Positions 24,938-33,668 of a stretch of DNA of 64,000 bases are shown here, piece after piece (the stretch's first letter is position 1; the number at the start of each line of letters is the position of its first letter). The position numbers and the translations under genes were made by a program. Source of the DNA: Sphingomonas sp. Leaf33 (GTDB taxonomy: Bacteria > Pseudomonadota > Alphaproteobacteria > Sphingomonadales > Sphingomonadaceae); assembly GCF_001421785.1 (NCBI RefSeq), contig NZ_LMLB01000001.1, forward strand, positions 1,415,663 to 1,479,662. Reading direction: 5' to 3'. The notes beneath the pieces are model-generated. The model was not told the DNA's origin and did not search any database. It saw only the letters and a list, made by a program, of their open reading frames with translations.

Positions 24938-25885
24938 CTATACTCGAAGCTGGTTGAACAGTTCCTGCATATCGGCAGGCATTTCGCTTTCGAACGATAA
25001 AGCGACGCTTGTGATGGGATGAATGAACCCCAGACGCGCCGCGTGCAACGCCTGGCGGCGGAAACCGAGCGTTTCCAGCAGCGCGCGGTGCGACGCCTTC
25101 GTCCGGCCATAGACGGGGTCGCCGACCAGCGGATGACCGAGCGAGGCCATGTGCACGCGCACCTGGTGCGTACGCCCCGTTTCCAGCCGGCATTCGACGA
25201 GCGCCGCGTCGCGAAGTTGAGAAAGTTGAGACCAATGCGTGACGGCGCGCTTGCCGCCGGCGACGATCGCGACCTTCTTGCGATTCTGCGGCGAGCGGGC
25301 GAGCGGAGCGTCGACCGTCCCCGCCTTCACCCGTGGGACACCCGATACGATCGCCTTGTACCGCCGGTCGATGCTGTGCGCCTTGAACTGGCGCGCGAGG
25401 CCTTCGTGCGTACGGTCGGTCTTGGCCGCGACCATCAGGCCCGAAGTATCCTTGTCGATGCGGTGGACGATACCCGGCCGCGCGACGCCGCCGATGCCTG
25501 ACAGAGAGCCGCGGCAATGATGGAGCAGCGCGTTGACCAAGGTCCCGTCGAGATTGCCGGCGGCGGGATGGACCACCAGCCCGGCCTGTTTGTCGATCAC
25601 GATCAGATGATCGTCTTCATAGACGACCGTGAGCGCGATATCCTGCGGTTCGTTATGCGCGGGCGTCGGGTCGGGCACCGCAATGTCGTATAGGCCGTCG
25701 CCGATCGCCTTCTTGGCCGGGTCGCGGACGAGGCCGGCCGGGCCGGTGACAGCGCCCGAGGAGATCAGCACCTTCAGCCGTTCGCGCGACATCATCGGTA
25801 CGGCATCGGCGAGCGCTCGGTCGAGCCGCCAGCCATCGGCCGCCGCGGCGATCCGCGCTTGTATGATGGAAACCCCCCGGTCCAT
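24938..25885 (-). CDS. rluD: RluA/RluD family 23S rRNA pseudouridine synthase
   Basis: 315 residues. An S4-like RNA-binding part comes first (RLDRALADAVP), then the catalytic domain with GIVHRIDKDTSGLMV, where the Asp of HRLDxxTSG-type motifs is the nucleophile, and the C-terminal GRTHQVRVHMASLGHPLVGD. RluD modifies helix 69 of 23S rRNA. The start ATG 25885 lacks a strong Shine-Dalgarno; it stands 13 bases from the divergent peptidase gene. The exact member of the family is inferred from length and the S4 domain. Confidence 0.88.
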   Translation of the reverse strand: MDRGVSIIQARIAAAADGWRLDRALADAVPMMSRERLKVLISSGAVTGPAGLVRDPAKKAIGDGLYDIAVPDPTPAHNEPQDIALTVVYEDDHLIVIDKQAGLVVHPAAGNLDGTLVNALLHHCRGSLSGIGGVARPGIVHRIDKDTSGLMVAAKTDRTHEGLARQFKAHSIDRRYKAIVSGVPRVKAGTVDAPLARSPQNRKKVAIVAGGKRAVTHWSQLSQLRDAALVECRLETGRTHQVRVHMASLGHPLVGDPVYGRTKASHRALLETLGFRRQALHAARLGFIHPITSVALSFESEMPADMQELFNQLRV

Positions 25886-25898
25886 TAGCTGGTGAGAG

Positions 25899-26312
25899 AT
25901 GGGACGTTTCGTCGAAATTTCAAGATCGGTGCTGCGCGCGGTCGCGGCGGAAAGTGCCGCCGATCCCGACCGCGAGGTCTGCGGGCTGTTATTCGGAGAT
26001 TCCGGTCGCGTCATCGCGCACCAGCCGTGCGCGAATGTCGCGGCCGACCCAGCGACACGGTTCGAGATCGATCCGGCGGCGCTGATCGCGGCGTACCGGG
26101 CGGAGCGAGGCGGGGGGCAGCGGATCGTCGGCTGCTACCACTCGCATCCCTCGGGCGATCCGCAGCCCTCGCGCCGGGATGCCGCGGATGCGGCGACGAC
26201 CGGATGGCTGTGGCTGATCGCCGGCGGGTCTGCGATTCGCGCCTGGCGGGTCGTCGACGGCGGCTCGCACCACGACCGGTTCGATGCGGTCGAGGTCCGC
26301 CCCGTTCGATAG
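25899..26312 (+). CDS. M67 family JAMM/MPN+ metallopeptidase
   Basis: 137 residues, one MPN domain. The zinc motif HSHPSGDPQPSRRD gives the two His and the Asp, and the upstream Glu lies in DREVCGLLFG. Such small bacterial JAMM proteins cleave ubiquitin-like or sulfur-carrier fusions, or bind cysteine-biosynthesis proteins; the substrate here is unknown. It is divergent from the rluD-like gene. Confidence 0.85.
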   Translation: MGRFVEISRSVLRAVAAESAADPDREVCGLLFGDSGRVIAHQPCANVAADPATRFEIDPAALIAAYRAERGGGQRIVGCYHSHPSGDPQPSRRDAADAATTGWLWLIAGGSAIRAWRVVDGGSHHDRFDAVEVRPVR

Positions 26313-26378
26313 CGCCTGAACGGTTGCGGCGGGTGCATCCGTTCCTGTAAGGCCGCGTGCTTCCCCAGGAGCACTGCC

Positions 26379-27020
26379 TTGCCGACATCCTCGACCGAAT
26401 TCGCCAGCCTGCTGTGCTCCCGGCTGTGCCACGATCTGTTGAGTCCGATCGGCGCGCTCAACAACGGGCTGGAGCTGCTGGCCGACGAGACCGATCCCGA
26501 GATGCGCCAGCGTTGCCTGGAGCTGCTGTCGGACAGCGCGCGGGCGTCGGCGAACAAGCTGAAATTCTTCCGCCTGGCGTTCGGTGCCGCGGGCGGTTTC
26601 GGCGAGCGGGTGGACACGCGCGAGGCGCAGGCCGCGGTCATGGGGCTGTTCGGCGACAATCGCCGGGTCACCATCGGCTGGATGATCGAGGACCCCGTGC
26701 TGCCCAAGGGCGCCGTGAAGGTGTTGCTGAACCTGATCCTGATCGCCGGCGACGCACTGGTTCGCGGCGGGCAACTGGACGTCGGCGCCGAACAGCGCGA
26801 CGACCATGTCGAGATCGTGGTGCGCGGCGAAGGCCCCCGGATCGTGCTGGACGACGAACTGCGCGGCGCCCTGACCGGGACGGCGACCGCCGCCGTAACC
26901 CCGCGCGCGGCGGCCGCGCATCTGGCGCGGTCGCTGGTCGTGGAAAACGGCGGGTCGCTGCAGATTTCGCCGCCCGACGCGCCGGTCCTTATGTTCGGCG
27001 CGGTGTTCAACGCGTCGTGA
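26379..27020 (+). CDS. chpT: Histidine phosphotransferase of the ChpT family
   Basis: 213 residues. The phospho-accepting His18 lies in SRLCHDLLSPIGALNNGLELL, the DHp-like signature of ChpT, and the second half resembles a GHKL domain that has lost the ATP-binding motifs. In alphaproteobacteria ChpT passes phosphate from CckA to CtrA and CpdR. The start is TTG 26379 with AGGAG seven bases upstream. It stands directly before the cheA cluster, so it may also serve that system. Confidence 0.85.
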   Translation: MPTSSTEFASLLCSRLCHDLLSPIGALNNGLELLADETDPEMRQRCLELLSDSARASANKLKFFRLAFGAAGGFGERVDTREAQAAVMGLFGDNRRVTIGWMIEDPVLPKGAVKVLLNLILIAGDALVRGGQLDVGAEQRDDHVEIVVRGEGPRIVLDDELRGALTGTATAAVTPRAAAAHLARSLVVENGGSLQISPPDAPVLMFGAVFNAS

Positions 27021-27037
27021 CGCGCGCGGCGATCTTG

Positions 27038-27053
27038 TAAACGCCGATTTAAC
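27038..27053 (+). promoter_or_regulatory. Possible CtrA binding site before cheA (one mismatch)
   Basis: TAAA-N7-TTAAC fits the CtrA consensus TTAA-N7-TTAAC with one mismatch. It lies 45 bases before the cheA start. A weaker TTAA-N7-CTTAC lies at 29829-29844 before cheY. This is motif reading only. Confidence 0.35.
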
Positions 27054-27097
27054 CCAAGTCCCGCCATGGTCGTCTGCGACTGCCAGCGGGGCTTCAG

Positions 27098-29380
27098 GTG
27101 GACGATCTACTTCAGGAATTCATTGCCGAAACTCGCGAGACGCTCGAAGCGCTTGCCGGAGAGATCGTCGCCTGGGAGGCCGATCCGGTCGATCGCGCGC
27201 GGCTGGACGCGATCTTTCGCTTCGTTCACACGGTCAAGGGCAGTTGCGGCTTCCTGGACCTTCCGCGTCTCGCCCGGCTGAGCCATGCCGCCGAGGACGT
27301 GCTGGCGGCGGTCCGCGACGGGCGGCGGACGCCCGATCGCGCGCTGGTCAACGCCGTGCTGGCGGTGGTCGACCGCATCGGCGAACTGGTCGAGGCGATC
27401 GATGCGCAGGTCGCGCTGGACGACACCGGCGAAGACCTGCTGATCGCGGCGCTGGCCGAGGGGCGCGAGATCGTCGTTCAAGCACCGACACCCGCCGGGC
27501 ATCGCGCCGCGACCCGCAGCGTGCGGCTGAGCGTCGACCTGCTCGACCGGATGATGTCGGGCATGTCGGACATGGTGCTGGCGCGCAACGAACTCGCCCG
27601 GCGCGTCCGTGACGAACATTCCGACCCCGCGCTGGAGGCGGCGCTGGAGCGCATGTCCGCGACGGTCGCCGACCTGCGCGAGACGGTCACGCGCACGCGG
27701 ATGCAAAAGATCGACACGCTGTTCTCCGCGCTGCCGCGGATGGTTCGCGATACGGCGGCCAACCTGGGCAAGTCGGTGACGGTCACGGTCGAAGGCGCCG
27801 ACGTCGAGCTCGACCGCGAGATGATCGAGGTGCTGCGCGATCCGCTGGTCCATATCGTCCGCAATTCGATCGACCACGGCATCGAGTCGCCCACGGCCCG
27901 CCGTGCGTCGGGCAAGCGCGAGAACGGCCGCCTTACCGTAACCGCGCGCCAGGCCGGCAACCAGATCATCGTCGAGATCATCGACGACGGCGCCGGCATC
28001 GACACCGACCGGCTGATCGCCAAGCTGGCCGGCAACGGCGCGCGCGAGGAACGTGAGCTTCGCGCGCTGTCGGCCCGCCAGCAACTCGACCTGATCTTCG
28101 AACCCGGCCTGTCGTCGAAGGACGAGGTCACCGAAATCTCGGGCCGCGGCGTCGGCATGGATATCGTCCGCGCCGCGATCGAGGGGATCGGCGGGCGGAT
28201 AGAACTGGACAACAAGCGCGGCGCAGGGCTCCGCATCGCGATCCATGTGCCGCTGACGCTGTCTATCATTCCGACGATCATCGTCGGCGTCGGCGACCAG
28301 CGCTTCGCGATTCCGCGCCAGGCGATCGAGGAGATCGTGAGCGAGGACGCCGAAGCGATCCGCATCGATCATCTGGGCAGCGCGGTGGTCGCGACGGTCC
28401 GCGACCGGCGCCTGCCCTTGCTTGATCTGGGCGACAGCCTGCACCTGAAGCGCAATCCGGGTCCGCGGATGCTGGTGATCGTCGGCATCGGCATCGGCAG
28501 CTATGTCATCGCGGTCGATTCGGTGCACGACACCGAGGAACTGGTCATCAAGCCCGCTGCGCCCGCGATCATGGCGTGCGGCCTGTTCGCCGGCCAGACC
28601 CTGCCGGACAACGGCCGCCCGATGCTGATGCTCGATTGCTCGGGCCTAGCCGCTGACGCCGGGCTGACCTTCGTGCGCGAAGCCGAGCGGGACGACGAGG
28701 AAGCGGAGGCGCAGATCGTCGGGATCGAGGCACTGATGTTCCGCGACATCGATGGCCAGCTTCGCGCCATTCCGCTCGCCGCGGTCGACCGCGTTGAGAC
28801 AGTGTCGATCGACCGCGTCGGAACCTCGGGCGGAGCGCTGCGCCTGGTCGTCGATGGCAAGATCATTCCGCTGATCGCAAGCGGCGACTGGTCGGACCAG
28901 CCGACGCTGGATGTCGTGCGGATTACCGACGGCACGCAGGACATGGGCTATGCGATCGCGGAGGCGCTGGACATCGTGACCCTGCCCGAAACGCTGGCCG
29001 ATCCGCTGGCGCAGGGGCTGATCTCGGGCGTCGCGCTGATCGACGATCAGCCGGTCGAGGTCGTCGATCCGTTCTGGCTGTTCGCCGCTGGCAGCCCCGC
29101 GGTCGCGCCGGTGGCAGAGCACCAGCCGGTCTGCGCGATCGGCAAGGATCCGTGGTTGCGCGGTTTCGTCGCGCCGATGCTGGTGCGGGCGGGCTACCGC
29201 GTCGTCGAGGACGCGACGGCCAGCCCGGTCGATGCCGTCCTCACGCTCGATCCGGCGACATCCGGCGATGCGATCCGGCTGACCGACACGCGGTCGACCG
29301 TACCCGGCAGCATCTATCGTTACGACCGCGAGGCCATCCTGTCCGCGGTGCAGGCCAAGGTGGCGGGGGCGCGGCGATGA
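27098..29380 (+). CDS. cheA: Chemotaxis-type histidine kinase CheA
   Basis: 760 residues. The HPt domain carries the phospho-accepting His44 in FVHTVKGSCGF. A dimerisation region around residues 150-215 includes DLLDRMMSGMSDMV, and the kinase domain has HIVRNSIDHGIE, DDGAGID and SGRGVGMDIVR. Two CheW-like segments follow and then a C-terminal stretch that looks like a degenerate receiver (residues 670-760). The P2 domain that normally binds CheY is not visible between HPt and dimerisation domain. The start is GTG 27098; the stop overlaps cheW. No receptor or flagellar gene is in the window. Confidence 0.92.
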   Translation: MDDLLQEFIAETRETLEALAGEIVAWEADPVDRARLDAIFRFVHTVKGSCGFLDLPRLARLSHAAEDVLAAVRDGRRTPDRALVNAVLAVVDRIGELVEAIDAQVALDDTGEDLLIAALAEGREIVVQAPTPAGHRAATRSVRLSVDLLDRMMSGMSDMVLARNELARRVRDEHSDPALEAALERMSATVADLRETVTRTRMQKIDTLFSALPRMVRDTAANLGKSVTVTVEGADVELDREMIEVLRDPLVHIVRNSIDHGIESPTARRASGKRENGRLTVTARQAGNQIIVEIIDDGAGIDTDRLIAKLAGNGAREERELRALSARQQLDLIFEPGLSSKDEVTEISGRGVGMDIVRAAIEGIGGRIELDNKRGAGLRIAIHVPLTLSIIPTIIVGVGDQRFAIPRQAIEEIVSEDAEAIRIDHLGSAVVATVRDRRLPLLDLGDSLHLKRNPGPRMLVIVGIGIGSYVIAVDSVHDTEELVIKPAAPAIMACGLFAGQTLPDNGRPMLMLDCSGLAADAGLTFVREAERDDEEAEAQIVGIEALMFRDIDGQLRAIPLAAVDRVETVSIDRVGTSGGALRLVVDGKIIPLIASGDWSDQPTLDVVRITDGTQDMGYAIAEALDIVTLPETLADPLAQGLISGVALIDDQPVEVVDPFWLFAAGSPAVAPVAEHQPVCAIGKDPWLRGFVAPMLVRAGYRVVEDATASPVDAVLTLDPATSGDAIRLTDTRSTVPGSIYRYDREAILSAVQAKVAGARR

Positions 29381-29811
29381 GCGATCTGAAGAACCTGTTC
29401 CTGATCGCGCATATCGCGGGGCGCACCGTCGCCATCTGTTCCGACCAGGTCGAATCGGTCGTCGATATCGGCGAGGTGACGCCGGTGCCGCGCGCCGCCG
29501 AGATGGTCCGCGGGCTGGCGACATTGCGCAGCCGCGTGGTCACCGTCATCGACGCGCGACTCGCGCTCGATTTCGATCGCAGCGACACCGCGGGGCGCGC
29601 GGTCATCGTGCGGGTCGATGGCCACCACTATGCGCTGCTGGTCGACGCATTGGACGACGTGTCCGCCTTCACCCTGCAACCGCTCGCCAACGGGACGGCG
29701 CTGACGCCGAAGTGGCAGGCGATCGCGACCGGAATCGTCGAGCGGGACGGGGAACCGGTCCTGGCCATCGATCTGACCGCGCTGGTGCCGCGTGTTGCGG
29801 TGGCCGCGTGA
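29377..29811 (+). CDS. cheW: CheW-like coupling protein
   Basis: 144 residues forming one CheW domain (FLIAHIAGRTVAICSDQVESVVD, then VVTVIDARLALDF and YALLVDALDDV). It would link receptors to CheA. The ATG at 29377 overlaps the cheA stop (ATGA). Confidence 0.9.
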   Translation: MSDLKNLFLIAHIAGRTVAICSDQVESVVDIGEVTPVPRAAEMVRGLATLRSRVVTVIDARLALDFDRSDTAGRAVIVRVDGHHYALLVDALDDVSAFTLQPLANGTALTPKWQAIATGIVERDGEPVLAIDLTALVPRVAVAA

Positions 29812-29895
29812 TTGATCCATTCTGACCGTTAATACGACTCTTACGGTTCCCGGCGCAGGGTCGTGAACCACAAGCTCGCAGCAGAAAGTGCGTAG

Positions 29896-30261
29896 ATGAA
29901 GACCTGTCTCGTCGTCGATGATTCCAAGGTGATCCGCAAGGTCGCCCGGCACATCCTCGAAACGCTCGACTTCGAAGTACGCGAGGCCGGCGACGGTCGC
30001 GAGGCGCTGGAAAGCTGCCTGAAGGAAGCGCCCGACGTGATCCTGCTCGACTGGAACATGCCGGTGATGAGCGGTATGGATTTCCTGCGCGCGCTGCGCA
30101 GCTCCGACATCCCGACCCGGCCCAAGGTCGTATTCTGCACGACCGAGAACGGCATGGCCTATATCCGCGCCGCGATCGAGGCGGGGGCCGACGAATATGT
30201 CATGAAGCCGTTCGACCGCGAGACGCTGGAGAGCAAGCTGCAGATCGTGGGCATGGCCTGA
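29896..30261 (+). CDS. cheY: Single-domain response regulator, CheY type
   Basis: 121 residues. The acidic pair is Asp8/Asp9 (VVDDSK), the phospho-accepting Asp52 lies in LLDWNMPVMSG, the switch Thr lies in FCTTENG, and the Lys in YVMKPFD. It is a receiver with no output domain and would be phosphorylated by CheA. A 84-base gap with a weak CtrA-like motif precedes it. Confidence 0.92.
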   Translation: MKTCLVVDDSKVIRKVARHILETLDFEVREAGDGREALESCLKEAPDVILLDWNMPVMSGMDFLRALRSSDIPTRPKVVFCTTENGMAYIRAAIEAGADEYVMKPFDRETLESKLQIVGMA

Positions 30262-30295
30262 TCCGGACGCGCCGTTTGCACAGCCGAGGTCACCG

Positions 30296-31360
30296 ATGCC
30301 CGCCCTGTCCCCCGCCACGACCGTCGATGCGCCTGTCCGCACCGTCCTGATCATAGACGATTCGGTCGTTGCGCGGGCTGCGCTCGGCCGGATGATCGAC
30401 GGCACCGACCGCTTCGTCGTGGTGGGCGCGGTCAGCGGAGTCGCGCCGGCGCTCGAATTCCTGGCGCGGCATAGCGTCGATATCGTCCTGCTGGACCTGG
30501 AACTGCCGGGCATCGACGGTCTGACCGGCCTGCCCGACCTGCTGGCGGCGGGGAAGGGGGCGAAGGTGCTGGTCGTATCCGCGACCGCCGGCGAGGGCGC
30601 GATCGCGACGATCCAGGCGCTGGCGCTGGGCGCGGCCGATACGCTGGCGAAGCCTGGCATCGGCGCCTTTGCCGGACGGTTCGAGGAGGCGCTGCGGGAC
30701 AAGCTCGACCGGCTGGTCCGCGCGGACGACGGTGTCGTGGCGATGCCGGCGGCGTCGCGCGCCCCGCCGCTGCCGCAGATCGGCGCATTCGACATCGTGG
30801 CCATCGGCGCCTCGACCGGTGGGATTCACGCCTTGAGCGCCCTGCTGCGCGCGCTGCCGCCGGAGTTTTCGAAGCCGATCCTGGTCACCCAGCATCTGCC
30901 GGCGTCGTTCATGCCCTACTTCGCCGCGCAGATCGCGTTGATCGCGGGTCGGCCCTGCGATGTTGCGGACAATCACATGCGGCTGCGTCCCGGCCGGATC
31001 GTGGTCGCGCCGGGTCACGCCCACATGAGCCTGTCGCGCACCAGCGACGGCGCCGCGATCCGCCTGTCGAGCGAACCCACCGCCAGCGGCTGCCTGCCGT
31101 CGGTCGATCCGATGTTCGCCTCCGCCGCGCAGGTCTATGGCAAGCGCGCGCTGGGTGTCGTGCTGAGCGGGATGGGGCGCGACGGCAGCATCGGCGCGCA
31201 GGACCTGTTGCGCGAAGGCGCGGCGGTCATCGTCCAGGATCGCCAGACGTCGGTCGTCTGGGGTATGCCCGGCGCCATCGCCAGCACCGGCGCTGCCAGC
31301 GCGGTGCTGCCGCCCGACGAGATCGGACGACTGATCGCACTGCGCGGTGGAACGGCATGA
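30296..31360 (+). CDS. cheB: Chemotaxis response regulator, protein-glutamate methylesterase
   Basis: 354 residues. An N-terminal receiver (VLIIDDS, IVLLDLELPG) is joined to a C-terminal CheB esterase domain with the catalytic Ser in GASTGGIHAL, His in TQHLPASF and Asp in GMGRDGS. It removes methyl groups from receptors and deamidates them. The stop overlaps the cheR start (ATGA). Confidence 0.93.
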   Translation: MPALSPATTVDAPVRTVLIIDDSVVARAALGRMIDGTDRFVVVGAVSGVAPALEFLARHSVDIVLLDLELPGIDGLTGLPDLLAAGKGAKVLVVSATAGEGAIATIQALALGAADTLAKPGIGAFAGRFEEALRDKLDRLVRADDGVVAMPAASRAPPLPQIGAFDIVAIGASTGGIHALSALLRALPPEFSKPILVTQHLPASFMPYFAAQIALIAGRPCDVADNHMRLRPGRIVVAPGHAHMSLSRTSDGAAIRLSSEPTASGCLPSVDPMFASAAQVYGKRALGVVLSGMGRDGSIGAQDLLREGAAVIVQDRQTSVVWGMPGAIASTGAASAVLPPDEIGRLIALRGGTA

Positions 31361-32196
31361 TCGCGCCCCGATCCGCGCCCGTCCGCGGCGCAGGCAATCC
31401 CGCGGCGGCGATCGCGACGATCTTCGAACAGCGCACCGGGCAACTGCTGGGCGAACAGCGGCTGTGGCGCGTCGATTCCGCGCTCAACCCTCTGCTGCGC
31501 GACCTGAAGCTGGCGACGCTCGACCAGCTCGCGGTCCGGCTCAAGAGCGGGGCCGAACCGATGTTGACGCAAAAGGTGGTTGATGCCCTCTTGAACCAGG
31601 AAAGCTCGTTCTTCCGCGACCCCGCGACGATCGACATGGTGGTCGATGCGATCGTGGCGATGCACGACGCCGCGCCGGGCCGCCGGCTTCGGATCTGGTC
31701 CGCGGGCTGCGCGACCGGGCAGGAGCCGCTGAGCCTTGCCATCCGCCTGGACGAACGCGGCATCGATCCGGCCGGATACGATATCGTCGCGACCGATGTG
31801 TCGGTCGAATCGATCGCGCGCGCGCGAGCCGGCACCTACACCCATTTCGAAATCCAGCGCGGCCTGTCGATGGGGCGGATGATCGCCTGGTTTGACGGCG
31901 ACGACACGACATGGACCGCCAGGCCGGAGCTCGTTCGCCGCATCCAGTATCGCACGCACAATCTGGTCTACGACACGCCACCGGCCGGCGTCTTCGACGT
32001 CATCCTGTGCCGCAACGTCATGCTGTATTTCAGCGCCGAGGTGCGGCGGCGCCTGCTCGATACGCTGGCCGATTCGCTGCGGCCGAGCGGTCTGCTGGTG
32101 ATGGGGGCGGGGGAGACGACGCTCGGCCAGACCGACCGGTTCGACCCGTCGCAGGCGTGGCGCGGCGCCTATGTCCGGACCGATCGGCCGCACTGA
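31357..32196 (+). CDS. cheR: Chemotaxis protein methyltransferase
   Basis: 279 residues. An N-terminal helical CheR domain is followed by the SAM-binding domain with IWSAGCATGQEPLSLAI, and the later FDVILCRNVMLYFS is the CheR signature. It methylates receptor glutamates. There is no C-terminal pentapeptide-binding or TPR extension. It ends the che cluster. Confidence 0.93.
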   Translation: MIAPRSAPVRGAGNPAAAIATIFEQRTGQLLGEQRLWRVDSALNPLLRDLKLATLDQLAVRLKSGAEPMLTQKVVDALLNQESSFFRDPATIDMVVDAIVAMHDAAPGRRLRIWSAGCATGQEPLSLAIRLDERGIDPAGYDIVATDVSVESIARARAGTYTHFEIQRGLSMGRMIAWFDGDDTTWTARPELVRRIQYRTHNLVYDTPPAGVFDVILCRNVMLYFSAEVRRRLLDTLADSLRPSGLLVMGAGETTLGQTDRFDPSQAWRGAYVRTDRPH

Positions 32197-32237
32197 CGGT
32201 TGCCTTTCGCCGCGCGGGCTAGCACTCTCCCCGGCCT

Positions 32238-32930
32238 ATGGACGTCATCGACACGCCTTCGCCCAATTTCGACGAGCGGCTGCTGCCGATCTCCGCGATC
32301 GTGCTGCACTACACCGGGATGCTCGATGCGCCATCCGCGCTCCAGCGGCTGTGCGATCCGGAGGCCAAGGTTTCGTCGCATTATCTGGTCTATGAGGACG
32401 GTACGGTCCACCGACTGGTGGCAGAGGAGAAGCGCGCGTGGCACGCCGGCAAGTCGCACTGGCGTGGGCTGACCGATCTCAACAGTGCCTCGGTCGGGAT
32501 CGAGATCGTCAATCCGGGTCACGAATATAAATACGTCCCCTATCCGCCTGAGCAGATCGATGCGGTCGTGCGGCTGGTGGCGGAGATCAAGGACCGCTGG
32601 CAGATCACCCGCGGCAACATTGTCGGCCATTCGGACATCGCGCCGGCGCGCAAGCGTGATCCGGGCGAGCTGTTTCCCTGGCACGAGCTCGCTCGCCGTC
32701 GCCTGGCGCTGCCGCGGCCGACCCGGAATCTGATCGACCCGCACTGGACCGAGGCCGGGTTCCTGCTGGCGCTGGAGCGTTTCGGATACGACGTCACCAA
32801 CCCGATGGCGGCGATCGTCGCGTTCCAGCGGCGCTTCCGCCCGGAGCTGGTCGACGGCGAGATCGATGCCGAGTGCCGGATGATCCTCCTCGCGCTTCTG
32901 CTTCCCAAACCGCAGGGCGACGACGCGTAG
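32238..32930 (+). CDS. N-acetylmuramoyl-L-alanine amidase, AmpD/AmiD-like
   Basis: 230 residues. The amidase_2 domain has the zinc ligands in IVLHYTG, AWHAGKSHW and GHSDIAPARKRDPG; the Lys and Asp near the last motif complete the site. The C-terminal 60 residues (AFQRRFRPELVDG) look like a small peptidoglycan-binding domain. No signal peptide is seen, so it probably acts in the cytoplasm on recycled anhydro-muropeptides, unless secreted by another route. Confidence 0.9.
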   Translation: MDVIDTPSPNFDERLLPISAIVLHYTGMLDAPSALQRLCDPEAKVSSHYLVYEDGTVHRLVAEEKRAWHAGKSHWRGLTDLNSASVGIEIVNPGHEYKYVPYPPEQIDAVVRLVAEIKDRWQITRGNIVGHSDIAPARKRDPGELFPWHELARRRLALPRPTRNLIDPHWTEAGFLLALERFGYDVTNPMAAIVAFQRRFRPELVDGEIDAECRMILLALLLPKPQGDDA

Positions 32931-33046
32931 CCCGGCCTGCCGCGCGCCGCGGCAGGATTCGGGCAAGCGCGGCCGGCGGCGCATCGCGCAGACCGACGGG
33001 CGGAATTCACTTCCGCCCGGGCTTCCCCCCGGCTAGAGCCGTCGTC

Positions 33047-33411
33047 GCCAGAGGGTCGGGCGGCCGCGGGTGTCTTCGGACACGCGAGGAAAGTCCGGGC
33101 TCCACGGAAACGACGGTGGCGGGTAACGCCCGCCGGGGGTGACCCCAGGGACAGTGCAACAGAGAGCAGACGTCCGGGTTTCGGCCCGGTCATGGTGAAA
33201 GGGTGCGGTAAGAGCGCACCGCGCGACCGGTAACGGAAGCGGCACGGTAAACCCCACCGGGAGCAAGACCGAATAGGGACGGCACATGGGCCTCGTTCCG
33301 GCCCGTCGTCCGGGTTGGTTGCTGGAGGCGGCGCGCAAGCGTCGTCCTAGAGGAATGGTCGCCTATCCGCGTTCGCGCGGTGGACAGAACCCGGCTTACA
33401 GACCCTCTGGC
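33047..33411 (+). ncRNA. rnpB: RNase P RNA (bacterial type A)
   Basis: P1 pairs GCCAGAGGGTC (33047-33057) with GACCCTCTGGC (33401-33411). The conserved regions are present: GAGGAAAGTCCGGGCTCC at 33088-33105, AACAGAGAGCAGA-like after 33155, and ACAGAACCCGGCTTACAG at 33384-33401. The order and size fit alphaproteobacterial RNase P RNA. Downstream, 33503-33521 holds a small hairpin (CACGCGA/TCGCGTG) of unclear role. Confidence 0.95.
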
Positions 33412-33668
33412 GCTTCGCCGAGGCGATTGGCAGCGCTAATCGCCGGTGCGGCAAGCCGCATGGCGAAGCACGGCCGGCTTCGCGCTAACGAGGACCGACG
33501 GGCACGCGATTCACTCGCGTGACCAGGCGCGCGTGAACTTCCCGTCAAATATTCCTGTCAAATCGACCCAAATTCTTCCCCGTGTGCCGAACATCCAAGC
33601 TGATAAACTCGCACGAAAGCATCGAATCGGCGGACAGACCGACGACGCGACCCGGGGAGTAATTGCGT

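Noticed and set aside
29829..29844. CtrA site before cheY
   Set aside because: TTAA-N7-CTTAC has two mismatches in the second half; kept only as a weak remark with the better site before cheA.
33412..33668. Hidden gene between rnpB and the TPR/TonB-like gene
   Set aside because: No frame with an RBS and plausible protein is seen; the gap has only small hairpins and a short direct repeat of GTCAAAT.
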